This document shows, piece by piece, positions 24,585-34,300 of a DNA stretch of 64,000 nucleotides. The translations under genes and the position numbers were made by a program. The stretch is from Bin87 sp963663945 (GTDB lineage Bacteria > Chloroflexota > Dehalococcoidia > Lucifugimonadales > UBA3495). Each line of letters begins with the position of its first letter. Within the stretch, counting starts at the first letter, position 1. The DNA is taken from assembly GCA_963663945.1 (NCBI GenBank), contig OY760687.1, positions 1,364,001-1,428,000 on the forward strand, read 5' to 3'. Below the pieces are notes generated by a model. That model searched no databases. It had not been told where the DNA came from and saw only the letters and a program-made list of their open reading frames with translations.

Positions 24585-25982
24585 TCAGTGGCGCAGGCCG
24601 CCTCGCCGGAAGTCCGGCGCCTCCATAGGCATTTCGGTGACCACCAGGGGATCCTGCAGGCGGGAGGCGATGCGGGGGCGGGCGGATGCTATCGCCTCGA
24701 TCTGCTGCGACGTGGTGATGATGGTGGGCAGTCTCTCCTCGTACCGGTACCCCATGATCTGGAACAGTTTGTCCTCGGCGAACGGCGTGCTCCGCTCTGC
24801 TCCCATGTCGTCCAGCACCAGCACGTCTGCGTTGCGGATCCGGTCGAGCAGGTCGTCGTGGTTAACGGCGCTATCCGGCGCGAAGGTGGCCCGCAGGTAG
24901 TCGAGGAGGTCGGCCACCGTCGCAAAGAAGACCTCGTCGCCACGGTCTTCGCGCTCGGTCGCGGCGGCCACCGCCAGGTGGGTCTTGCCCACACCGTAAG
25001 GGCCGTGCAGGCTCAGCCACCCGTCGGGTCTGTTCGCCCAGCTTTGCACGTATGACTTGGCCGTTTGCAGGCTGCGCTGCTGGTGGTCGGTCAAGCGGCC
25101 AGTGCCGACCGGGTCGAATGCAGCGAAGGTCATCCGCGCGCGCATGTTGGGCGGGATGGAGCCGATGGACCGGGCCGCTGAACCGCCCACTCTGCCCAGC
25201 CGGTGGAGACGCCCGAACCCGTCTGGCGATTCCAGCCGCGTGCGCAGGAAATCGTCCAGTCGGTTGGGGTCGCCCCGCAGGGTGATCACCGTGGGCCGAC
25301 GCGCCGCGTGCCGGGAAGCCAGCAGTTGGAACAGCCGCTCCTGAGTCCAGGGAGTGGACGGCCGGGTGGGCAGGTCGTCCAGAACCAGCAGGGATGCGTC
25401 GCGGACCTGCTCGAACAGGTCAACGAATGGCTGGTCGGCCTCGTCGTCGAAACCGCTGCGCAGGTAATCGATGAGGTCCGCCGCAGTGATGAACAGGGCC
25501 GGGTTGCCCGTCTCGATGCGACGGTTGGCAATGGCGGCGGCCAGGTAGGTCTTGCCGCTGCCGCTGGGACCGACGAGGGTGAGCCACCCTTCGGGATTCT
25601 CGGCGTAGGCGACGGCAGCGCCCCGAGCGTTCCGAAAGGCCTGCCGCGCCGCTTCCTCTTGGCTCAGGCCGTCCGGATTGACGTTCTCGAACGTGGCCTG
25701 GCGCAGGGACCCGAGGTTGCTGTACCGTTCCAGGGCTTCAATGCGTTGCCGCTGATCAACGTCCTGTTCCTGGCACTGGCACGGGAACACCTTGCCAAAA
25801 TTCGGGTTGGTTACGTGGACCCGCCGCGTGATCCAGCCCGCGCCGCCGCATCGGCGGCAATCCTCAGCCCCGTTCCGGCTCTCCGGGCTCCCAGGGTAGT
25901 CGGCCGTATCGGCGTCGATAGCTGTCCAGGTATCCCGAGCGGCTATCCGGCGCAGTATCGCTCCCAGGCTCTCCATGCTCAT
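24585..25982 (-). CDS. Tandem double-AAA+ DnaC-like helicase loader with Cys motif
   Basis: 465 residues. A putative zinc knuckle (C42, C45 in CRRCGGAGW; C68, C70 in CQC) is followed by two complete DnaC/DnaI-type AAA+ domains. The first has Walker A GPSGSGKT at 138-145 and Walker B LLVLDDL at 198-204. The second has GPYGVGKT at 327-334 and VLVLDDM at 387-393. DnaC/DnaI proteins normally carry one AAA+ module and load DnaB onto DNA. The gene lies directly downstream of dnaB and a DnaD-like gene, which fits a loader role. Its start overlaps the DnaD-like gene by about 119 bp; a later start is possible, but Met residues are scarce before the knuckle. Confidence 0.85.
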   Translation of the reverse strand: MSMESLGAILRRIAARDTWTAIDADTADYPGSPESRNGAEDCRRCGGAGWITRRVHVTNPNFGKVFPCQCQEQDVDQRQRIEALERYSNLGSLRQATFENVNPDGLSQEEAARQAFRNARGAAVAYAENPEGWLTLVGPSGSGKTYLAAAIANRRIETGNPALFITAADLIDYLRSGFDDEADQPFVDLFEQVRDASLLVLDDLPTRPSTPWTQERLFQLLASRHAARRPTVITLRGDPNRLDDFLRTRLESPDGFGRLHRLGRVGGSAARSIGSIPPNMRARMTFAAFDPVGTGRLTDHQQRSLQTAKSYVQSWANRPDGWLSLHGPYGVGKTHLAVAAATEREDRGDEVFFATVADLLDYLRATFAPDSAVNHDDLLDRIRNADVLVLDDMGAERSTPFAEDKLFQIMGYRYEERLPTIITTSQQIEAIASARPRIASRLQDPLVVTEMPMEAPDFRRGGLRH

Positions 25983-26694
25983 GGCTAATGTCTCTGCCTC
26001 GGTCGGTTAAGCCCGCACCGGCGGCGGTCTGTCGCTCTTGTTTCCATCTACGCAGCACCGCGTCGACATAGCGCCAATTGCGTACGTTGCGTTCCGCGGC
26101 GACGGCTATGGCGTCAGCTATCCAGTCCGCCGGGTACTCCTCTTCCGCCGCCCGCAACTGCTCCGCGATGCTGTGGCCGTAGGGGCCGATGTGCTGTTCG
26201 TATAACGTGAATATGTTAGCACGCGGTTCTTCGGTTGTCGGCGAATCAGGATGCGTTTCCGGCGCATCGGCGTCCGCCTGTCCCGCGAGGTCGGCGCCGG
26301 TCAACTCCGAGATGTCTGCCGTCTCTACATAGCGCCGGCAGTCGTCGTCGTTCAGCAGGACGCGCACCGTTCCGCGGTCCCGTATCGCCACCAGCGTGCC
26401 GCGATCGATGGCAGCCGCCAGCCCGGATCGCACAGAGTTCCCGTCTCCGCCGGACAGCGCAGCGCCCAGCACCCGATCGTCCAGCAGGTCCTCAATGGCT
26501 ACGGACGGCGGCACCGACCGGCGCCGGGGTTCTTCCGCCAGCAGCGCCAGCGCCCGCAGCGTCACCTTGAGTTCGACGATGTCGTCGATGTCGGCCAGCC
26601 ATTGCGCCATGGCCGCGGCCGGGATGGGGATCCGGCGTGCGTTGGCCGGCAGTGGTGCTGGGTAAGTCCGCGCCTTGCCAGCGACGTCGTCCAT
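25864..26694 (-). CDS. DnaD-domain replication protein
   Basis: 276 residues. The C-terminal region NIFTLYEQHIGPYGHSIAEQ ... WIADAIAVAAERNVRNWRYVDAVLRRWKQE is a DnaD/DnaB_2 (primosomal) domain, including the W-x-Y-V-x-x-x-L helix. The N-terminal ~130 residues look like a winged-helix domain with low similarity to known ones. DnaD-type proteins help load the replicative helicase at origins in Gram-positive bacteria. Here it sits between dnaB and the loader, giving a helicase-loading cassette. Stop overlaps the loader gene by more than 100 bp in another frame. It starts right after the dnaB stop. Confidence 0.8.
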   Translation of the reverse strand: MDDVAGKARTYPAPLPANARRIPIPAAAMAQWLADIDDIVELKVTLRALALLAEEPRRRSVPPSVAIEDLLDDRVLGAALSGGDGNSVRSGLAAAIDRGTLVAIRDRGTVRVLLNDDDCRRYVETADISELTGADLAGQADADAPETHPDSPTTEEPRANIFTLYEQHIGPYGHSIAEQLRAAEEEYPADWIADAIAVAAERNVRNWRYVDAVLRRWKQERQTAAGAGLTDRGRDISHEHGEPGSDTAPDSRSGYLDSYRRRYGRLPWEPGEPERG

Positions 26695-28080
26695 CTAGGC
26701 GACGGACTCCTCGTAGCGCGCCAGTTCGTCGAACCGCATCAGGTTGTCCCTGAAGTAGAGATGGAAACTTCCGGTGGGCCCGTGCCGGTGTTTGGCCACT
26801 ATCAGTTCCACGATGCTGCGTGGGTAGGGCCTGCCGGGGGCATGCTGCTCCCACTCTTCCTCAGTGAAGTTGCGGTCCTCGCGGTAGAGGAAGGTCACCA
26901 CGTCGGCGTCCTGCTCGATGCTGCCGCTGTCGCGCAGGTCGGAAAGCTGAGGGCGATGCCCGGGACGGTTTTCCACCACGCGGCTGAGCTGAGAGCAAGT
27001 AAACACCGGTACGTTCAGGTCACGGGCCATGCCCTTCAGAGACCGGGAAATCTCGCTGATTTCCTGCACCCGGTTCTCTCCATAGCCCTGACGCCGGCCG
27101 CCGCCCATGATTAACTGGAGGTAATCGACCACCAAAAAGTCCAGCCCGTGTTCCAACTGGAGCCGTTGCGCTTTGCTCCGCATGTCCATGGTGGTCTGGA
27201 AAGGTGTGTCGTCGATGAAAATGGGTAAGCCGGACAGCAGGCCCACCGCATCGGAGATCACGTTCTGCTCGCTCTCCGACAGCAGGCCGAGTCGGAGACG
27301 GTGTGAGTCGACGCCCGATTCGGCCACGAGCATGCGCATGGCCACCTGCTCGCGGCTCATCTCCAGGCTGAAGATGCCGCAGGTCTGGCCGGCTTTGGCC
27401 GCGTTGGTGCAGATGTTGAGGGCCAGGCTGCTCTTGCCCAGGCCGGGGCGCGCGCCGACGATCAACAGGTCGGACCGCTGCATCCCGCCCAGCAGGCTGT
27501 CGAAGTCGCTGTAGCCGCTCTGCAACGGCGGTTCGTCCGTCAGCGATACGTCGCCGATGTCCCCCTGCAGGTAGACATCCAGCACCGAGCTCAGTGGGAT
27601 GAACCCCCGGTCGTCGCCGGTCGGGCGGACACCGAACAGCACCTCCACTGACTGGCGCATCGTTTCGTCAACGTCCGAACTCTCGTCGAACCCCAGCTCA
27701 GCGATGCGGTTCCCGGCTGCGATTACCCGCCGCTTGGCCGCCGTCTCGGCGACGATGGCAGCGTAGTGTTCCACGTTGACCGACGTGGGCGTTCCAGCAA
27801 TCAGCTGACCCAGATAGGGCAACCCGCCCACCTGCTCCAGGCGTCCCTGGGTTTGCAGTTCCCGGGCGACGGTGATCTGGTCGATGGCCTCCTGACGGGA
27901 GAACACCGCCAGGCAGGCGGCAAAGCAGAACTGGTGACGGGCCCGGTGAAAGTCCTCGGGCTTGATCACCGGGGTCACGCGGTGCAGCGCGTCGCCGTCG
28001 ATGAGCAGCGCGCCCAGAACCGCGGCCTCGGCCTCAGGGTCGTGGGGCAATTGCCGTTCGCTGTACGGGTCGGCAACCAC
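26695..28080 (-). CDS. dnaB: Replicative DNA helicase DnaB
   Basis: 461 residues. The N-terminal DnaB domain is HDPEAEAAVLGALLIDGDAL, and the RecA-like core has Walker A VGARPGLGKSSLALNI, the VDYLQLI Walker B strand and the FTCSQLSR motif, with the C-terminal VAKHRHGPTG. It unwinds DNA at the fork as a hexamer. It heads a minus-strand run dnaB, dnaD-like, loader and lies 68 bp downstream of rplI, the frequent rplI-dnaB order of bacteria. No intein is present. Confidence 0.96.
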   Translation of the reverse strand: MVADPYSERQLPHDPEAEAAVLGALLIDGDALHRVTPVIKPEDFHRARHQFCFAACLAVFSRQEAIDQITVARELQTQGRLEQVGGLPYLGQLIAGTPTSVNVEHYAAIVAETAAKRRVIAAGNRIAELGFDESSDVDETMRQSVEVLFGVRPTGDDRGFIPLSSVLDVYLQGDIGDVSLTDEPPLQSGYSDFDSLLGGMQRSDLLIVGARPGLGKSSLALNICTNAAKAGQTCGIFSLEMSREQVAMRMLVAESGVDSHRLRLGLLSESEQNVISDAVGLLSGLPIFIDDTPFQTTMDMRSKAQRLQLEHGLDFLVVDYLQLIMGGGRRQGYGENRVQEISEISRSLKGMARDLNVPVFTCSQLSRVVENRPGHRPQLSDLRDSGSIEQDADVVTFLYREDRNFTEEEWEQHAPGRPYPRSIVELIVAKHRHGPTGSFHLYFRDNLMRFDELARYEESVA

Positions 28081-28148
28081 GGCGTACCGGTCCTCTGTTG
28101 GAAAGCCGCAGCAGAATTCGCTGCGACCGGATGACGGTTACTAGCGGT

Positions 28149-28598
28149 CTACTCTTCCACGGCCGCGATGACGTTGATGGTCGCGCGGATTTCGCTGGAC
28201 AGGTTCAGCACGACCTCGTACTCGCCAGGTTCGCGGATGGGTTCGACGCTGTTGGTGATGCGGCGGTCGATCTCACGCTCCAGCATCTCTCCGATGGCGT
28301 CGGCGATTCCGATCCCGCTGATGGCGCCGTAGTAGCGGCCGGTTGGAGTGACCCGTCCCGGGATGGTGACGGTGAGGTTGTCCAGCGCCTCGGCCAGTTC
28401 CTCCACCACCTGCGTTTCCCGCGCCCGCTGCTGGTCGCCTTCAACCTTGATCTTGTCCAGGCGTTTCATCGTTTCGTCAGTGGCGATTTCCGCCAAGCCC
28501 TTGGGCAGCAGGTAGTTCCGCGCGTAGCCGCGCGAGACACGTTTCACCTCGCCGGCCCGTGCCTGGTCGGGAACGTCGTGCAGGAACAGCATCATCAT
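28149..28598 (-). CDS. rplI: 50S ribosomal protein L9
   Basis: 149 residues starting at the ATG-ATG-ATG cluster at 28598; the frame is open further up but the L9 family begins at MMLFLHDV. Features: DVPDQARAGEVKRVSRGYARNYLLPKGLAEIAT (23S-binding N-domain), long central helix, then the C-terminal domain with TGRYYGAISGIGIADAI. Followed by dnaB on the same strand. Confidence 0.92.
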   Translation of the reverse strand: MMMLFLHDVPDQARAGEVKRVSRGYARNYLLPKGLAEIATDETMKRLDKIKVEGDQQRARETQVVEELAEALDNLTVTIPGRVTPTGRYYGAISGIGIADAIGEMLEREIDRRITNSVEPIREPGEYEVVLNLSSEIRATINVIAAVEE

Positions 28599-28687
28599 GG
28601 GTGGGGCCTCTCTATATTTGCGATTGCCGGCGACCAACCATGTGCCATGCCGACGTGCGCGATCTGCTGGGTCGAGTTTGGCCACCC

Positions 28688-28693
28688 ATTATA
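28688..28693 (-). promoter_or_regulatory. Putative -10 box of the rplI-dnaB operon
   Basis: On the minus strand the sequence reads GTCTATAATGGG; TATAAT is consensus and lies about 90 nt upstream of the rplI start. No good -35 hexamer. The opposite strand has TAGAAT (28807-28812) 39 nt before the TenA gene, so this 250-bp gap is a divergent promoter region. Confidence 0.35.
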
Positions 28694-28850
28694 GACCATC
28701 CCAGTTGCGGTCGGCATCGACCGCGCGTCGCAGCTCTTCTCAGGATGGCAGGCCATGACGTGAAGACCCTGCCAGAACGCACGCTCAACGGCGTACCCGG
28801 TTACGGTAGAATGGGCCGCAACCCGCGCCACGCCATTCCGGAGGAACCTC

Positions 28851-29516
28851 ATGTCTTTCTGCGATGAGATCGAGCTCGAATCCCAGCAACAACGCGACGC
28901 CATGGCGTTCCATCCCTTTGTGCAGGGCATCGGCGACGGCACCCTCCCGCTGGACCGGTTCAAGCACTTCATAACCCAGGACTACGTCTATCTCATCGAT
29001 TTCGCCCGCGTCCTCGCCCTCGCCTCGGCCAAGGCTCCGGACCTGCCGTCCATGTCCTGGTTCGCGCGCGCCGTGGATTACATCCTGAACACCGAGATGG
29101 ACTTGCACCGGTCGTACTGCGCCCAGTTTGGCATCACCGAAGCCGAGCTGGATGCCACCCGCCACGCGCCCACGTGCTACTCCTACACCAGCTACCTGCT
29201 CCGCGTCGCCCACCAGGGGACTTTCGGAGAAGTTGTCGCCGCGGTGTTGCCCTGCATCTGGGGATACTGGCGTGTGGGTGAGCGGCTGGCCGACCAGGGC
29301 CTGCCGGACCACGCCGGTTACGCCCAGTGGATCGAGATGTACGCCGCCGTGGAGCAGCAGTCGGTGGCCGAGGAATGCCGCGCCATCTGCGACCGCATCG
29401 CCGCCACGGCCGGGTCGGCCGAAATCGCCGCGATGAAAGAGGCGTACATCACGTGCACGCGCTACGAACAGGCCTTCTGGGAAATGGGCTGGACGCTGGA
29501 GGACTGGCCCGTTTAG
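28851..29516 (+). CDS. TenA family thiaminase-II-like protein
   Basis: 221 residues, all-helical TenA fold: FHPFVQGIGDGTLPLDRFKHFITQDYVYL near the N-terminus, the core LPCIWGYWRVGERL with the likely catalytic cysteine, and C-terminal RYEQAFWEMGW with the acid residue. TenA enzymes hydrolyse aminopyrimidines in thiamine salvage; related proteins act in heme or PQQ pathways. No thiamine genes lie nearby and no THI-box is evident in the leader. The enzyme family is firm, the substrate likely but not proven. Confidence 0.88.
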   Translation: MSFCDEIELESQQQRDAMAFHPFVQGIGDGTLPLDRFKHFITQDYVYLIDFARVLALASAKAPDLPSMSWFARAVDYILNTEMDLHRSYCAQFGITEAELDATRHAPTCYSYTSYLLRVAHQGTFGEVVAAVLPCIWGYWRVGERLADQGLPDHAGYAQWIEMYAAVEQQSVAEECRAICDRIAATAGSAEIAAMKEAYITCTRYEQAFWEMGWTLEDWPV

Positions 29517-29560
29517 CCGATTCCGGTCCACCCGGTCTGCGGTGGCGTCGGTTTGCGTGG

Positions 29561-29632
29561 TCGGGGTGGGCAGATTCGAACTGCCGATCTCCTGCTCCCA
29601 AAGCAGGCGCCTTGCCGCTAGGCCACACCCCG
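29561..29632 (-). tRNA. tRNA-Pro (TGG)
   Basis: On the minus strand it folds into a cloverleaf: acceptor CGGGGTG/CACCCCG, anticodon stem CCTGC/GCAGG with loop TTTGGGA (anticodon TGG), T-arm GGCAG-TTCGAAT-CTGCC, discriminator A. 72 nt, no encoded CCA. Confidence 0.95.
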
Positions 29633-29669
29633 ACGTCTCCCTCCCGACGGCCCGGGCGATTCGGCAAAG

Positions 29670-29741
29670 TACCCCCGCGGAGATTCGAACTCCGGTCTCT
29701 GGCTCCGGAGGCCAGCACTCTATCCACTGAGCTACGGGGGC
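29670..29741 (-). tRNA. tRNA-Arg (CCG)
   Basis: Cloverleaf on the minus strand: acceptor GCCCCCG/CGGGGGT, anticodon stem CTGGC/GCCAG with loop CTCCGGA (anticodon CCG), T-arm CGGAG-TTCGAAT-CTCCG, discriminator A. No CCA encoded. Lies 37 bp upstream of tRNA-Pro on the same strand, so probably one transcript. Confidence 0.95.
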
Positions 29742-29777
29742 ACTTCCGATTTTAGCACAACCGGTGGCGACCTCGAT

Positions 29778-30266
29778 CTACCCGGCCGGTTCGTCGGTTG
29801 AGCGATCGTGCGCTATGCCTCCCTCGCAAGATACCGGCGTCGGGTGGTACCCCAATCCGGATTTGGCTGCAGTGTGAACTTCGTAGCTGGCGCCGCCGTA
29901 ATCGAACATGATCCGGTACCCGGGCACGATCACTTTCGCATACACGCGGCTGGGCTCACCGCAGCCCAGGGATGTGTCCGGCCAGTTGAGCGCCTGTTCG
30001 CCGACGAACGCCAGGCTCTGAGGGGAGACCTCAAGCCGCTGTGCCAAAAGCACACGAGCAGTAGCGCGGCGTGCGCGCTCGACTGGAGTCCACGGCGATG
30101 CGTTGGTATCGGGCGCGGTGTGGCCGATTACCGCGTCGGATCGCGGGTCAAGGTTGTACGCGCCGGCCGGCCAGGCAAACACCAGCGTTGCCGCTGCGGC
30201 CGCGCACATCGCCACGCCGATCAATGCCCAGCGTAGTTGGCGTCGAGTTACGAACAGGCGCCGCAT
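29778..30266 (-). CDS. Exported hypothetical protein
   Basis: 162 residues from ATG 30266; the longer frame upstream lacks a sensible start. Signal-type N-terminus: RRLFVTRRQLRWALIGVAMC then a hydrophobic run to AWPAGAYN. The mature part has NWPDTSLGCGEPSRVYAKVI, VPGYRIMFDYGGASYEVHT and a late Cys (VSCEGG), giving two cysteines that could pair outside the cell. The W-P-D-x-S-L-G-C pattern is seen in short secreted proteins of Chloroflexota and others whose function is unknown. It lies between tRNA genes and could be cotranscribed upstream of tRNA-Arg. Confidence 0.7.
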   Translation of the reverse strand: MRRLFVTRRQLRWALIGVAMCAAAAATLVFAWPAGAYNLDPRSDAVIGHTAPDTNASPWTPVERARRATARVLLAQRLEVSPQSLAFVGEQALNWPDTSLGCGEPSRVYAKVIVPGYRIMFDYGGASYEVHTAAKSGLGYHPTPVSCEGGIAHDRSTDEPAG

Positions 30267-30483
30267 GGCGCGCCTCCCAAATTTATTGCCGCCGTGCTCG
30301 GTGAACCTTGTCCTCGGCCCACTTCGTGCGGTTAGTCGCAAGGACCACAGGCATCGCCATCATGGGGTATCCAAGGGTTAATACGTCACAGCGCGTGGCG
30401 CGGATCGGCGTGCGCCTGTGAGGCTATGCTCAGAAGCGCCATAGCGGCCCCGAATCTGGCGATCCGGCTCGCGGCCAAAGCAA

Positions 30484-30507
30484 AACGGCCCACGAAGGTG
30501 AGCCGTT
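30484..30507 (-). terminator. Terminator of tRNA-Asp
   Basis: On the minus strand AACGGC-t-CAC-cttc-GTG-g-GCCGTT forms a stem, followed by TTGCTTTGG with a run of Ts. It lies 17 nt after the end of tRNA-Asp. Confidence 0.55.
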
Positions 30508-30523
30508 CTAGAGTTTTTAATGG

Positions 30524-30596
30524 CGACCCGGATCGGATTCGAACCGACGATCTCAGCCTTGACAGGGCCGTATGTTAACCACTACACCACCGGGCC
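30524..30596 (-). tRNA. tRNA-Asp (GTC)
   Basis: Cloverleaf on the minus strand: acceptor GGCCCGG/CCGGGTC, D-arm with GTGGTTAAC loop, anticodon stem CGGCC/GGCTG with loop CTGTCAA (anticodon GTC), T-arm CGTCGG-TTCGAAT-CCGAT, discriminator G as expected for Asp. 73 nt, no encoded CCA. The 180 bp between this gene and the exported protein hold only its terminator. Confidence 0.93.
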
Positions 30597-30713
30597 ACAA
30601 AACACGCGAGATCATCGCGCGTTTAATATTTTAGTCAGCAGGCCTCGGTATTGTCAAACCAGGTTCCGGACTTGCGGCAATACCGGGCCCAATCGACCGC
30701 GCCGATGGCCGGC

Positions 30714-30719
30714 TATAAT
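30714..30719 (+). promoter_or_regulatory. Putative -10 box of the hexapeptide-repeat gene
   Basis: TATAAT, perfect consensus, 33 bp before the TTG start; TCGACC lies 15 bp upstream as a weak -35. Transcription would start about 22 nt before the start codon, just ahead of the AGGAGG site. Confidence 0.4.
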
Positions 30720-30751
30720 TGCCGGAAACGATAACCACCAGGAGGAACCCC

Positions 30752-31276
30752 TTGATTCGCAGTATTGATGGCAAGACTCCGCAGATCCATCCCAGCGTGT
30801 TCGTTAGCGAGACCGCCTATATCGTCGGCGACGTGATAATCGGCGAGGGGACCAGCATCTGGCCCGGCGCGGTGATTCGGGCCGACTACGGTCAGATCGT
30901 CATTGGCAAAAACTGTTCCATCCAGGACAACTGCGTCCTGCACACCGACGACTACCTGGAGCTGGGTGACAACGTGCTGATGACCCACGGGGCGGTCATC
31001 CACGGCGGCATCGTCGGCAACAACGTGATGATCGGGGTCAACGCCGTTTGCCTGGAGGACTGCAAGGTCGGCGACTACGTGCTCATCGGCGCGGGGGCGA
31101 TTGTCACCGGGACGCCCATACCCAATGAGTCGCTGGTGATCGGCGTGCCGGGCCGAATCCGGGAACTGCCGGAGGTGCACCGCAAGCGACTGGAAAACCC
31201 CACGGCGCGTTACCAGGAAAACGGACGGCGGTTCATCGCTGCGGGACTGGGTTTGCAGATTCCGGAAACCGAATAG
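30752..31276 (+). CDS. Gamma-carbonic-anhydrase-like hexapeptide-repeat protein
   Basis: 174 residues. The start is taken as TTG 30752 because a strong CAGGAGGAACCCC site precedes it; an upstream TTG at 30719 would include the site itself. Left-handed beta-helix hexapeptides run from YIVGDVIIGEGTSIWPGAVIRAD through VGDYVLIGAGAIVTG. The metal-type positions ending in histidine are CVLHTDD and THGAVIHGG, as in the gamma-CA/YrdA/PaaY group, where three histidines bind zinc. Members are carbonic anhydrases or thioesterase-like. Enzyme activity is not certain. Confidence 0.82.
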   Translation: MIRSIDGKTPQIHPSVFVSETAYIVGDVIIGEGTSIWPGAVIRADYGQIVIGKNCSIQDNCVLHTDDYLELGDNVLMTHGAVIHGGIVGNNVMIGVNAVCLEDCKVGDYVLIGAGAIVTGTPIPNESLVIGVPGRIRELPEVHRKRLENPTARYQENGRRFIAAGLGLQIPETE

Positions 31277-31323
31277 GCGATGCCCCTGGCCCCGGCCATG
31301 ACGACACGGGCTGGCGCTGAATG

Positions 31324-34300
31324 TCAGGCGGCTTTCGCCGGATACTCCGTGCAGCTTTCGTTCTGGAGCAGCACGTCCTGGACGCGTTGCTGCAACTCGT
31401 CGCACACCGCAGTTGACACCGTGGGGATCTCCATCAAGACCTTGCGCCCTTCCTTGAGGTTGAGCTCCAGGTAGACCTTGTCCTCGCCGGTGTACTCCAG
31501 CATGACGCGGATGGCCTGGCGCAACCGGTAGCGGTCCTCGTCCGGCTGGTCGGTCTCGACCATCTGGACCAGGACACCCGCTTCCCGGTGACCGTTCGAT
31601 CCGTTGGCTTTTTCCGGTCGAGCGGCCGCGGGGCTCCCGTTGGCCTGGGGTGATTTGGTCGGAACGTTGGGGCTTGGAGTATGCCGTTGGCTGGCTCCCG
31701 CCGGCGCAACCGGACTCGCCGGCGCCATGGGAGCGTTTTCGGGCAACTCGTACTCCTGTGCGTCGTAGCAGGAGATGGAGAAATCGTCCCCGCGGATCTG
31801 CAGCCGGCCGGTTACTCGCGCAACCCTGCCCTGTTGCCAGACGTGGGCCGTCTTTTCCAGGGAGTCGGGCCATACCATAGCCTCCACCTGCCCGCCCACC
31901 ATCGCCAGGTCGATCCGCAGGAACTTGCGGTTGTCCCGAGTGTAGCGTTCGGTGACAGCGGCGACGTGTCCCAGGAGAGTGACCGTGCTGCTGATCATCT
32001 CCTCGTCCAGTTGGTCCACCGAGTTGTAGGCGTCGCCCGGGTTGATCGCGGCCAGCGCCAGCAGCGGGTTGTAGGACAGGGCTACTCCCAGGTACTCCTT
32101 CTCCAGGTTGGCTTTTTCCTGGGGGGTGTAATCGGCGTAGGAAGTGTCCAGTTCCAGCAGCGTGCCGCCGGCGCCGCTGTCCATCTCCTCGCCGAACATG
32201 CCGAATTGCCCGGAGTTGCGGTTTCGGGTTTCCTGCTGCGCCAATGCCCAGATGCGATCGAGGTTGCCGATCACCGTAGCCCGTGGCGCCAGGGAGTCGA
32301 AAGCCCCGGCCTTGGCCAGGCCCTCAAGCGTGCGACGGTTCAGGCCAGAAACGTCCACCCGCCGGCAGAAGTCGGTCATTGAAGCATAGGGACCCTTGGC
32401 CACACGCTCGGTGACAATGGGCGTGATGGCGGCCTCGCCAACGGTCTTGATCGCGGCCAGGCCGATGCGCAGCTTGCCGCTTTGGGCCCGGTCGCCCTGC
32501 GTGTCGATGGTGTAATGGATGCCGGAACCATTCACGTCGGGCAACTCGATCCCAATGCCCATGCGCGTGCATTCGTTGATCGACGCCACATAGCGGTCGC
32601 CGTGATCCAGGCGGCAGTTGAGCACCGATGCCATGTACTCCAGCGGGTAATGGGTCTTGAAGTAGGCGGTCCAGTAGGAGATGAGCCCGTAGCTCACGCT
32701 GTGGGCCTTGTTGAAAGCGTATCCGGCGAAGGGCTCGATCAGGTTGAAGATCTCCGCGCCCATCTGCTCGGAATAGCCCTTCTCCACCGCTCCGGACACG
32801 AACCGATTGCGCTCCTCGGCCATCAGCTCGGGAATCTTCTTGCCCATCGCCTTGCGGACGGTGTCGGCTTCGCCCAGGGAATAGCCGGCGAAGTTTTGCA
32901 GGACGTGCAGCACCTGGTCCTGATACACGATCACGCCGTAGGTCTCATCCAGCAACTCCTGCATGCTGGGGTGCGGATACGTGACCTGCTCCTTCCCGTG
33001 CTTGGAGCGAATGAACCGGTCAATGTGTTCCATCGGGCCGGGGCGATACAAAGCGATCATGGCTGCGATGTCGCCCAGGTCGGAAGGCTTCAGTTCCTTG
33101 ATGTACCGCTGCATCCCGGCGCTTTCCAGCTGGAACAGGTCCGTGGTGTTGCCGGTGCCCAGCAGTTCGTAGGTGGCCTCGTCGTCCAGCGTCAGCCGGC
33201 TCAGGTCGATGCGGATGCCTCGTTCCTCGTCCAGCAGCTTGATGGTGCGATCCAGGATGGTGAGGTTGGTCAGACCCAGGAAGTCCATCTTGAGGAGGCC
33301 CAGCTTCGCCACCGGGTCCATGGAATACTGGGTCATCATCACCGGGCTGTTCTCGTCCCCGCGGGAGGGACGTTGCAATGGGACGGTTTCCGTCAGGGGC
33401 TCGTCAGCAATCAGCACGCCCGCCGCATGGGTGCTGACGTGGTGAACTATGCCTTCCAGGGCCTGTGCGTTGTCCACCAGATCCCGGATCGCCGAGTCGC
33501 TCGCGTAGGTGTCCGACATTTCAGGGTTGGCGGTCATGGCATCCGCGATGGTTCGGGACTTGAAAGGAACCATCCGGGCGATGCGGTCGACATCGCCATA
33601 ACTCATGCCCAAGCCGCGACCGACGTCGCGCAGGGCCGCCTTGGGCCCCATGGTTCCGAAGGTAATGATCTGGGCTACCCGATCGCTGCCATACCGGTCG
33701 ATGACGTAACGCAGCACCTCATCGCGACGGTCGTCCTGGAAGTCCATGTCGATGTCGGGCATTTCCTTCCGTTCGAAGTTCAGGAACCGCTCGAACACCA
33801 GGTTGTACCGCATCGGATCGATATCGGTGATCCCCAGGCAGTACAGCACCACGCTGGCGGCGGCGCTCCCCCGCACGCCGAACAGGATCTGCTGCTTGCG
33901 CACGAACGAGATGATGTCCCACACCACCAGGAAGTAGTTGGCGAAGCTGGTCTGCCGCACCACTTCCAGCTCGTATTCCATCCGGGCGCGGGCGGCCTCG
34001 TTGTTGATCCCGTACCGCTGGTTGAATCCCTCCCAGCAGATGCGCTCCAGGTAGGCGTCGGCGTCCTCGTCGTTGGGCGTCGGGTACCGGGGCAGGTGCA
34101 TCTGCCCGAATCCCAGCGAGACGTTGCACTGCTGGGCAATCTCGCCGGTGATGTCCACGGCCTGCGGGAAGTCGTGGAACAGCGCCGCCATCTCGTCAGC
34201 CGACCGGATGTAGTAGGACGAATCCTCCATCCGCAGCCGCTTGTCGTCCATGATGTTGGTGCCCGTCTGGATGCAGATGTACACGTCCTGGTATTGGTAA

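Noticed and set aside
23493..25055. 520-codon plus-strand ORF opposite the UGSC partner and loader
   Set aside because: Antisense shadow; both real genes on the other strand have motifs and ribosome sites.
28746..28774. Possible riboswitch upstream of the TenA gene
   Set aside because: A 7-bp hairpin (TGGCAGG/CCTGCCA) is present, but the conserved TPP-riboswitch sequences (CTGAGA and the ACC-TGA core) are missing.
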